From NCBI RefSeq assembly GCF_014076845.1, contig NZ_JACGUT010000079.1:62001-126000 (forward strand): DNA of 64,000 nucleotides, in the 5' to 3' direction. Position numbers and translations under genes: made by a program. Positions within the stretch are counted from its first letter, which is position 1. Each line of letters opens with the position of its first letter. This DNA comes from Colwellia sp. MB3u-41. Lineage in GTDB: Bacteria > Pseudomonadota > Gammaproteobacteria > Enterobacterales > Alteromonadaceae. This document shows, piece by piece, positions 57,451 through 64,000 of the stretch. The notes beneath the pieces were generated by a model. That model ran no database searches. It was given only the letters and a program-made list of their open reading frames with translations, and was not told the DNA's origin.

Positions 57451-58200
57451 TTAACGTAAAATTGATTCAAGTTCTAACGATGCATTACTTTTTTCATCAC
57501 GGTATTTAACGATTAATGCACAAGCCATATTCAACCCCTGTGATTTAGCCCATTCGCCGGAAACTGGTCGCGTACCCGGAACGACAACAGCTCGCTCAGG
57601 AATGTCAGCACCTTTTTCAAGCATGACCTGATTGACACAATCGTAAACAGGCACTGACGCTGAAAGTGAAACACCTGGCGCTAAAACTGCCCCTTTTTTC
57701 ACGACTAGGCCTTCAACAATTACCACACCAGCACTTAAAAAAGCGCCGTCTTCAATGATCACAGGGCTAGCTCCGACAGGCTCTAAAACACCGCCAATTT
57801 GAACCGCAGCTGACACGTGTACATTTTTACCAATTTGAGCACACGAACCAATTAATGCATGGCTGTCAATCATAGTTCCGGTATCAACAAAAGCCCCCAC
57901 ATTAATATAAGCTGGTGGCATAATAATCACACCAGCTGCAACATGAGCACCCCGGCGAACTGATGAACCACCGGGCACTAATCGTACTTTATCATCAGTA
58001 GTAAATTCACGTGCAGGCAAGTTATGTTTATCAACAAAGCCTTTATAAACACCTTCAAAAGCAATATTTTCTCCCGCTTTAAATGCTGATAATATCGCTT
58101 CTTTTACCGCGACATTAGCCTGCCAGTGACCATGCTCGTCTTGATTTGCTGCTCGTACCGTACCTGCTTCTAACTGTATTAACGTTTCTTGCCAATTCAT
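57451..58200 (-). CDS. dapD: DapD-like tetrahydrodipicolinate N-succinyltransferase
   Basis: 249 residues, a left-handed beta-helix of hexapeptide repeats (NVGAFVDTGTMIDSHALIGS, QIGKNVHVSAAVQIGGVLEP). The DapD-type core is close, but the N-terminal helical region is shorter than in E. coli DapD (274), and the sequence is diverged (GGSSVRRGAHVAAGVI for the acceptor side). It succinylates tetrahydrodipicolinate in lysine/DAP synthesis. It may be the second dapD of the genome, since the standard gene usually lies elsewhere in this order. It is 26 bases upstream of the decarboxylase. Confidence 0.88.
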   Translation of the reverse strand: MNWQETLIQLEAGTVRAANQDEHGHWQANVAVKEAILSAFKAGENIAFEGVYKGFVDKHNLPAREFTTDDKVRLVPGGSSVRRGAHVAAGVIIMPPAYINVGAFVDTGTMIDSHALIGSCAQIGKNVHVSAAVQIGGVLEPVGASPVIIEDGAFLSAGVVIVEGLVVKKGAVLAPGVSLSASVPVYDCVNQVMLEKGADIPERAVVVPGTRPVSGEWAKSQGLNMACALIVKYRDEKSNASLELESILR

Positions 58201-58278
58201 TTTGAATTACTCTTAATTAAATTTTTAAAGGGAATATTTAGCTTGATGCTTATGTTGTTGATTAATAATTTTTTAACG

Positions 58279-58632
58279 CTAACAGCGCATTAAGATCATT
58301 ATCTTTGGTGGTATACCTTTTTTAATTGAGGTTGCCCTTGCGACTTGAAAAAGCTTGGCAAGTAAGTTTTTCTGATGTTGAAGTAACCCGTGGCTATTGC
58401 CAGCAAGTAAAGGTTGGAGGTATTCAAGCCTTGTATGTTGCCAAACGTTACATGCAAGTAGCAAAATGCTATTAGCAACATCAGACGGGCTAATGGCTAT
58501 TTTTTTTAGGCGAGTAGGGGCGATTTCAACGCCATCAAGTAATGGCGTCATTAAAGCGGTCCATAACATAGAATGATGGAGTGTTGGGGTAGCGTTTAAG
58601 CTAATATTTTTTGAATGTTTTATTTGATTCAT
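58279..58632 (-). CDS. hypothetical 117-residue protein, first gene behind the lysine riboswitch
   Basis: A 118-codon frame starting at the ATG 58632. It is the first start codon after the riboswitch, and its GAGAG ribosome site lies inside a hairpin (58633-58660). The sequence is protein-like with amphipathic helices (SPSDVANSILLLACNVWQ, LEYLQPLLAGNSHGLL). I recognise no family and see no signal peptide. The basic tail (TSIKKGIPPKIMILMRC) could reflect a late frameshift. It is 78 bases upstream of the DapD-like gene. The call rests on position and coding quality. Confidence 0.5.
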   Translation of the reverse strand: MNQIKHSKNISLNATPTLHHSMLWTALMTPLLDGVEIAPTRLKKIAISPSDVANSILLLACNVWQHTRLEYLQPLLAGNSHGLLQHQKNLLAKLFQVARATSIKKGIPPKIMILMRC

Positions 58633-58723
58633 TTCTCTCGAACTCTGTTCGTTCGGAGAACTTTTAGGCGTTTGTAGCAGCCAAAATAATAATCACTTCA
58701 TTGGTGAGCATTGGCTTTACAAA
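58633..58723 (-). promoter_or_regulatory. leader structures between the lysine aptamer and the first start codon
   Basis: Two hairpins directly follow the aptamer on the minus strand. The first pairs 58718-58723 plus 58711-58716 with 58671-58676 plus 58679-58684 (TTTGTA/TACAAA and AGCCAA/TTGGCT). The second pairs 58651-58660 with 58633-58643 (one bulged base) and would hide the ribosome site just before ATG 58632. No T-run terminator is seen, so control is more likely of translation. Confidence 0.55.
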
Positions 58724-58891
58724 GGCCAGAAGCTCTCCACCAAATTGGTGACAATTGCTAGGATTCAACCCAAACAACCGATAAATAAATTATCAAAAAT
58801 TCATTTACCTCGGCATTAATCCCCCTCATTATCAATCGTCAGAGTTTGATCTCTTTATGATAACTACCTGGTTAATGCTCCTCTTCTGACC
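58724..58891 (-). promoter_or_regulatory. lysine riboswitch (L box) aptamer
   Basis: Read 5' to 3' on the minus strand. The P1 stem is GGTCAGAAG (58891-58883) with CTTCTGGCC (58732-58724). Conserved core blocks appear in the right order: CAGAAGAGG, then TGAGGGGGATTAATGCCGAGG, shown here as TGAGGGGG and TGCCGAGG, then TATCGG, GGGTTGAATCC, TTGTCACC and TTTGGTGGAG. They match the E. coli lysC leader block by block, with shorter variable stems. Length 168. It should sense L-lysine and shut off the operon running to 55004. Confidence 0.95.
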
Positions 58892-58953
58892 CTTTATCAT
58901 TCAGCCTTGCTTGTGTAAAAAACCAAGCAACGACGTTATTGAATTCAGGACAA

Positions 58954-58981
58954 CAACATTAGAACATTTATTCTAATGTTG
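58954..58981. terminator. hairpin after the thioredoxin-fold gene
   Basis: A perfect 11-bp inverted repeat (58954-58964 with 58971-58981) with a 6-base loop. It lies 45 bases past the stop at 59026 on the minus strand, followed by GTTGTTGT rather than a pure T run. It separates that gene from the riboswitch operon. Confidence 0.6.
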
Positions 58982-59025
58982 AGTCAACAGGCGTATAAAT
59001 AGGTGTCATACTGATATATTATATC

Positions 59026-60312
59026 TTATGAGGCAATAATCGCTTGCTCTATTTGTGCCAAACGGTCCTGCCCCCAACAAGTCACATTTTGAAAACGAAA
59101 ACATGGAGCGCCCCATAATCCCATACTGTCTATTGTGCTTTGGTTAAAGTCAGACCATTGTTGCCAATCATGTGCATTATTGTATGCTAATGCTTCATCA
59201 TAATTTAATGCATGCTGTTGACACAAAGATTCGATCACCGATTTATGCGATAAGTCTAAGCCGTTAACATATATAGCGTTAAACGCAGACTTAATGAAAG
59301 CGAGATCTTTATTTTGTTGCTCTGCATAGGAAAAAATTTGAAAAGCATTAAAAATACCTTGCCCTAAAGGATCGGTGATTCCTGTAAAAGGAATATTAAG
59401 CTTCTTGGCTTCACGACTGGCGTCAAAAACAGCATAACGCTCTTTGTTTTCTGTAATCGTTAATCCGCGCATAACCAACGGTAATAAAGGCTTTATTTTT
59501 AACGGTATATTATAATGCTGACTTAACTTCTCTGCTTGTAATAACCCAATATAAGAATAAGGGCTTCGCAATGAAATAAAAACCTCTAGCGTATGGTTGC
59601 CAGCGTTATCTGTAATAATTTCTTTCGTTGACTGCTCGGCAAATACGAGTTTGTTTTTTTGATAAACAGCAGTACTGTTATCTTTTGCTAAGCCAAAATC
59701 AGCCAAACGTTTTTCTAAATGCTCAAGTCTATCGATACCAACAAACCATTGGCCTGCAATGAAAATCGAAGAAGGTAAATAATGACCTTTTTTAACCAAA
59801 CGCATTAAATTTTTAATTTGATAATTAATTACCGGCGTAGAAGCGTGATAATAATAATCAAATTCATTAAACCACGTTTCCTGGAAAAGCTGCCATGCAT
59901 TATCTAATGTTTTAGGTCGCAATTGCCACATTTGCTGACCAGTAAAGAGTGATTCTTGTGTAGGTTTTTGCGTTATTTTTTTGAGTTGATATTGATCAGC
60001 AATAAAGTTAGCGTCTTTAATCGCCCAAGTACGCATTAATTTTGGATCTATTGTCACCCCTGGCACACTTTCGTAAACTAAAAACAGTTTAAATTGAATA
60101 TTAAAGCGTTGTTCTAACTCAGGCAGCACTTGAATAAGCATAAAGCTATAAGGGTCGTTAAGTGCTAAATAAACTTCGGCAACAGGCGTTTTTCTAAACC
60201 AGTTAGGTACAGTAAAATAACGAAGTTTTAACACCCATGCTCGCTTGTCACTGCGTATCAATCTCACTTTAAACCAAGTAAAAATTTTAGTAAAAATACT
60301 CCTCTCCCTCAA
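59026..60312 (-). CDS. tandem DsbA-fold / 2-hydroxychromene-2-carboxylate isomerase-like protein
   Basis: 428 residues with two copies of the thioredoxin-fold domain. The first (about 45-215) begins VYLALNDPYSFM and the second (about 245-425) begins VFISLRSPYSYIG. The S/D-P-Y-S motif in both is that of HCCA isomerase and kappa-GST proteins, with no CxxC pair, so disulfide chemistry is unlikely. It ends GLWGAPCFRFQNVTCWGQDRL, the cis-Pro region and a typical C-terminus. No signal peptide; the basic head may be amphipathic. Substrate unknown; glutathione-dependent activity would be the first guess. Confidence 0.85.
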   Translation of the reverse strand: MRERSIFTKIFTWFKVRLIRSDKRAWVLKLRYFTVPNWFRKTPVAEVYLALNDPYSFMLIQVLPELEQRFNIQFKLFLVYESVPGVTIDPKLMRTWAIKDANFIADQYQLKKITQKPTQESLFTGQQMWQLRPKTLDNAWQLFQETWFNEFDYYYHASTPVINYQIKNLMRLVKKGHYLPSSIFIAGQWFVGIDRLEHLEKRLADFGLAKDNSTAVYQKNKLVFAEQSTKEIITDNAGNHTLEVFISLRSPYSYIGLLQAEKLSQHYNIPLKIKPLLPLVMRGLTITENKERYAVFDASREAKKLNIPFTGITDPLGQGIFNAFQIFSYAEQQNKDLAFIKSAFNAIYVNGLDLSHKSVIESLCQQHALNYDEALAYNNAHDWQQWSDFNQSTIDSMGLWGAPCFRFQNVTCWGQDRLAQIEQAIIAS

Positions 60313-60488
60313 TATTATATGGTGTTTTTCAAATTTATTATTGCCGTTTCTGACATGATTATAATATTCACGTAGAATGGCGACATTATAAACATATCTT
60401 GTCGTTAAGCGTATAAAATACCGTTAATTAATTTATCATTTAAACCGTATTATTATTAACGTCATAATCAAATCATTTGAGAATCACT

Positions 60489-61523
60489 TTGTTAGATAAC
60501 ATCAATCAATTACTGCTACGTAATACCGACTTACTGCCGGCAAAAGCCCCTTTATTTATTAATTTACCTGTTGACGATTTTTTTGAAGAATACCACTCAC
60601 TTCACCCCAACGCGTTGATGACATGTTACAACACTAATTATCAATTTCATTTACAAGCTAAACAGCTGCAACTATCTCAAATGAACGCTGTATTTAGTGC
60701 CTGTTATCAAAGTGATATTGAACACGATTTAGTTATTGTTCAATTCCCTAAAAGTAAGGCGGAGTTAACCTTTACCCTAGCGATGATTGCAAGTGTCGTA
60801 TCGAAAGATTGCTTAATATTAGTTATCGGCGAAAATAAAAGTGGCATTAAATCTTTAGAAAAACTAACTCGCGAACAGCTTGGAGATTGTGCAAAAATTG
60901 ATGCTGCTCGCCATTGCTTATTATTTGCGGCCAATTTACTGGCGACACAAGAAACGTTTATTTTAGAAAACTGGTTAAAACCATACTCATTTACGATTAA
61001 AAATACCCTTATAGACGTGGTCGCATTACCGGGTGTATTCAGTCAAAACGGTCTTGATATCGGAACACAAGTTTTATTAGAAAATATACCTAAAAAGGTA
61101 ACAGGTAAACTGCTCGATTTTGGATGTGGTGCCGGTGTTATCGCAAGTTACTTTGGCAAACTATTCCCCGGTATCGATTTACATTTACTTGATGTTAATG
61201 CGTTAGCTTTATATTCAGCCCAGGCAACCTTAAAATTAAATAATTTAACGGGTCACATTTTTCCATCAAACAGTCTATCTGAAGTTAAAGACAAGTACGA
61301 CTTCGTTATTTCAAATCCTCCCTTTCATCAAGGGCTAAAAACAAATTATCAAGCAACTGAAACATTTCTATCAAAAATAAAACCTCATTTAAAGCCCAAA
61401 GGACAAGTAATTGTTGTTGCTAATAGTTTTTTACGTTATCAACCAATAATGGAAGAAGCGATTGGCAGAACACAAATTTTAGCTAAGCAAAAAGGTTTCT
61501 CGCTTTATCATTGTTCAATTTAA
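60489..61523 (+). CDS. rsmC: 16S rRNA m2G1207 methyltransferase RsmC
   Basis: 344 residues from TTG at 60489, which has GAGAA five bases upstream; a TTG at 60477 is also possible and there is no early ATG. An inactive N-terminal methyltransferase-like domain precedes the SAM domain with LLDFGCGAGVIASYF. The catalytic motif is FVISNPPFHQG (NPPF, N2-guanine type). It methylates G1207 of 16S rRNA. Next gene begins 34 bases later. Confidence 0.93.
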   Translation: MLDNINQLLLRNTDLLPAKAPLFINLPVDDFFEEYHSLHPNALMTCYNTNYQFHLQAKQLQLSQMNAVFSACYQSDIEHDLVIVQFPKSKAELTFTLAMIASVVSKDCLILVIGENKSGIKSLEKLTREQLGDCAKIDAARHCLLFAANLLATQETFILENWLKPYSFTIKNTLIDVVALPGVFSQNGLDIGTQVLLENIPKKVTGKLLDFGCGAGVIASYFGKLFPGIDLHLLDVNALALYSAQATLKLNNLTGHIFPSNSLSEVKDKYDFVISNPPFHQGLKTNYQATETFLSKIKPHLKPKGQVIVVANSFLRYQPIMEEAIGRTQILAKQKGFSLYHCSI

Positions 61524-61557
61524 TTGCTCAATATAAAATTTAAGTTACTATAAAAGT

Positions 61558-63174
61558 ATGGAAAAAATGAAACACATTCACTCATTAAAGAGAAAACTGA
61601 TGATTATGAACATCGGTTTCATTGTATTGTTTGTTACTCTTTCTTCTTTTATCATCGCTAATTTATTTATTGAAGATACAAAAAAAGACGCGGCAACTAA
61701 CACAAAATATTGGGCTGAGCTTATCGCAAATGCTAACAGTACCAATCTTGTTAATAATGAAACCCAATTGATTAATCATTATTTGTCAATGCTCAAATCT
61801 GTCCCTTATATTAGCCACATTCATATTTATAAACTATCCCCTGAGCCTGAAGGCATAGTTTTTTTTGCGAACTATAATAAAAGTATGAGCTCTCCTATAC
61901 TCAAAAAAACAGATAAAATAGTGGAGTTATCTTCCGCAAAGATAAGTGCTCATATTATAGAGCTTATGGTCCCGGTCACCCAGCAAGATAAAAAAGTTGG
62001 CTACGTTTATATACAAGTCAGTACTGACTATATTAAACGCATAAAAAACAATATGTTCTTACGCTATAGCGTCATTATTTTCATGCTTATTATCGTGACA
62101 CTTTTATTGACAATAATACTTAACCGCTTTATCACTATTCCTATGTCAGATATGGCAAATAAGATACAAGATATTTCAAAACATAAAAGATTCAATTTAC
62201 GTATTGGGCAAATGCCTTTTAAAGAACTTGATATTCTTGCACTCAATATAAACATTTTACTTAACAGAGCTGAGACACAATTAGCGAATTTATCAGATGC
62301 CAAACAGCTTACTTATCAACAAAATAAAGATCTTGAAGATAAAGTAAACAAACGCACCCAAGCCTTAAAAGATTCAAACCATGAATTGCTGTCTACATTA
62401 GAAAAACTGCACCAGTTTCAAGGGCAACTTGTTGAAAGTGAAAAAATGGCTTCATTAGGAGATATGGTTGCGGGTGTAGCGCATGAAGTAAATACCCCAA
62501 TAGGTTTAGGTGTTACCGCTTCAACATTATTATCGGATCGCCTATTAGAAATCAAAAAAGCTTTTGATGATAAAACCTTAAAATCTAGTCAATTGAAAAA
62601 GTTTCTCATTGAGGGAGAAGAGAATACTGCCATTATTTATCGCAATTTAAAACGTGCAGCAACATTAATATCTAGTTTCAAAAAAGTTGCGGTTGACCAA
62701 TCAAGTGAAGAAGCTCGTTCGTTTAACATCAAAAATTTGCTTGACGAAATTTTATTGACTTTAGCTCCACAAATTAAAAAATTACCTTTTATTATAAATG
62801 TCGACTGTCCAAGCGAACTTATGATTAAAAGTAAACCTGGTCCAATTAATCAAATTATTATTAATTTAATACAAAATTCTATTACCCATGGATTTGATCA
62901 ACGAAAATATGGTTCGATATATATACAAGTCAGTATTGATAGCAATATGCTAACAATTAACTACCAAGATGACGGCAGAGGTATTGAGCCTTCTATAATG
63001 AATAAAATTTTTGAGCCCTTCACCACAACAAAACGGGGTTCTGGTGGCAGTGGTTTAGGTTTACACCTGGTTTATAATTTAGTGACACAGGCTTTAGGTG
63101 GAAAGATATCCTTTATTAGTGATGTTGAAAGTGGTGTCAATTTCAAAATAATTATCCCAATACAAGTCATGTAA
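61558..63174 (+). CDS. membrane sensor histidine kinase
   Basis: 538 residues. One transmembrane helix (about 15-37), a periplasmic sensor of about 130 residues, a second helix (about 170-192), HAMP (about 192-245), a coiled coil, then the phospho-acceptor block GVAHEVNTPIG with H309. The ATPase domain has the N box (INLIQNSITHGF), G1 (DDGRGIEPSI) and G2 (GSGGSGLGLHLVY). It is a HPK4-like kinase, without ArcB-type receiver or HPt parts. ATGs at 61558 and 61567 are both possible. It lies 209 bases upstream of arcA on the same strand. Confidence 0.93.
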   Translation: MEKMKHIHSLKRKLMIMNIGFIVLFVTLSSFIIANLFIEDTKKDAATNTKYWAELIANANSTNLVNNETQLINHYLSMLKSVPYISHIHIYKLSPEPEGIVFFANYNKSMSSPILKKTDKIVELSSAKISAHIIELMVPVTQQDKKVGYVYIQVSTDYIKRIKNNMFLRYSVIIFMLIIVTLLLTIILNRFITIPMSDMANKIQDISKHKRFNLRIGQMPFKELDILALNINILLNRAETQLANLSDAKQLTYQQNKDLEDKVNKRTQALKDSNHELLSTLEKLHQFQGQLVESEKMASLGDMVAGVAHEVNTPIGLGVTASTLLSDRLLEIKKAFDDKTLKSSQLKKFLIEGEENTAIIYRNLKRAATLISSFKKVAVDQSSEEARSFNIKNLLDEILLTLAPQIKKLPFIINVDCPSELMIKSKPGPINQIIINLIQNSITHGFDQRKYGSIYIQVSIDSNMLTINYQDDGRGIEPSIMNKIFEPFTTTKRGSGGSGLGLHLVYNLVTQALGGKISFISDVESGVNFKIIIPIQVM

Positions 63175-63383
63175 AAAGACTAAAGGTAGTCATATAAATT
63201 ATTGTTGAAAATGAAGAAACTCATAATCTTGATTGTTTTTTAGTTAGTGGTTCTATACCATACAATTAATTGTATAAATAATTAACAAAATCAGCATTAG
63301 TAACATAGCGTTAATATAATTCTCAGCTATAACTAACATACAGTAAACATTATTGCCAAATACATAAAGAGTGGAAAAAAAAC

Positions 63384-64000
63384 ATGCAAAAACCTCACAT
63401 ACTTATCGTAGAAGACGAAGATGTTACACGCTTTAACCTACGTAACTTATTTGAAGCCGAAGGCTATCAAGTCTCTGAGGCTACCGACGGTGAGAGCATG
63501 GATACTCAGCTACAAAAAAACACAATTAATCTAGTCATTATGGATATTAATCTTCCAGGTAAAAATGGTTTGTTATTGGCGAGGGAACTCACCAGCAACA
63601 ATGAACTAGGTTTAATATTCCTAACTGGTCGTGACAGTGATATAGATAAGATACTGGGGTTAGAAATTGGTGCTGATGACTATTTAACGAAACCGTTTAA
63701 TCCCCGTGAACTAACGATACGCGCGCGAAATATTCTTAATCGTATTGGTCAAACAAAGAATGAAGTTGAAAAAGCAGTGATCACTTTTAACGAATGGTCA
63801 CTTGATGGCAATTCAAGAAAAATGACCGCTCCTGACGGACAGGTTTTAGCGATACCGCGTGGCGAGTATCGTGCATTACGCTTGTTAATTGAAAATACAG
63901 GCCAGATTGTCACTCGCCAGCAACTCATTAAAGAAATGACAGGTCGTGACCTTCGTTCAAATGATCGCACTGTTGATGTAACGATTAGACGCCTACGCAA
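63384..64000 (+). CDS. arcA: response regulator ArcA (3' end missing)
   Basis: The first 205 residues are in view; the gene runs off the window. OmpR family: receiver domain with acidic pocket E10-D11-E12 and phospho-acceptor D54 ([16 protein letters not shown]), Thr and Lys of the switch ([14 protein letters not shown]). The winged-helix domain reads to [11 protein letters not shown]. It is nearly identical to E. coli ArcA in the receiver ([20 protein letters not shown]). It controls respiratory genes according to redox state. It has its own 209-base upstream region. Confidence 0.95.
   Translation, partial: MQKPHILIVEDEDVTRFNLRNLFEAEGYQVSEATDGESMDTQLQKNTINLVIMDINLPGKNGLLLARELTSNNELGLIFLTGRDSDIDKILGLEIGADDYLTKPFNPRELTIRARNILNRIGQTKNEVEKAVITFNEWSLDGNSRKMTAPDGQVLAIPRGEYRALRLLIENTGQIVTRQQLIKEMTGRDLRSNDRTVDVTIRRLR

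Overview
The window looks like chromosome of a marine gammaproteobacterium of the order Alteromonadales, most like Colwellia or Thalassotalea. This is judged from AT-rich DNA, the protein flavour, a PLP-type aspartate decarboxylase (PanP) beside panBC, PepB, ArcA, and a chitin-degrading operon. That placement is inference, since no search could be run. I see no tRNA, rRNA, CRISPR array, prophage or intact insertion sequence. Most of the window is ordinary core genome with several accessory modules.

Layout. 1-6.8 kb: the 3' part of an HD-GYP protein, a chemotaxis receptor, a decayed small exported-protein gene, a secreted M28 peptidase, a decayed TonB-like anchored protein, erpA behind an IscR-like box, and a PEP-CTERM-type surface protein. 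7-10.6 kb: the PrsT-type TPR protein of PEP-CTERM systems and a DUF6776-like membrane protein. 10.6-15.3 kb: a ClC chloride transporter or channel, hemJ, pyrB and hemL. 15.4-25.2 kb: mrcB-hrpB, pepB, a solute-binding protein, and a BlaI/BlaR1-like repressor/protease pair with two clear operators. 25.4-31.2 kb: a SYLF lipoprotein, then a thermostable-hemolysin family gene with a TPR gene. These converge on an AMP-ligase / TauD-like oxygenase / SDR operon, which together look like a small-molecule pathway.

31.4-39 kb: a SpoIIAA/STAS-like protein, a membrane FKBP, sfsA, then the conserved run dksA-gluQ-pcnB-folK-panB-panC. Here pcnB very probably starts at AUU, as in E. coli. 39-44.2 kb: 51-bp tandem repeats, two tiny unannotated-size genes, panP, a TrmB-like methyltransferase and a YadGH-like ABC exporter. 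44.4-46.7 kb: a DPP-IV-like lipoprotein peptidase. 47.2-54.8 kb: a chitinase / lytic polysaccharide monooxygenase / chitinase operon.

55-59 kb is the most interesting part. A textbook lysine riboswitch on the minus strand heads an operon of a small unknown protein, a DapD-like succinyltransferase, a DAP-decarboxylase-like PLP enzyme and an AstE/aspartoacylase-like hydrolase. Its composition suggests a lysine-repressed succinylase route in which an AstE-like enzyme could do the desuccinylation. 59-64 kb holds a tandem thioredoxin-fold isomerase-like protein, rsmC, a sensor histidine kinase and the 5' part of arcA, which runs off the end.
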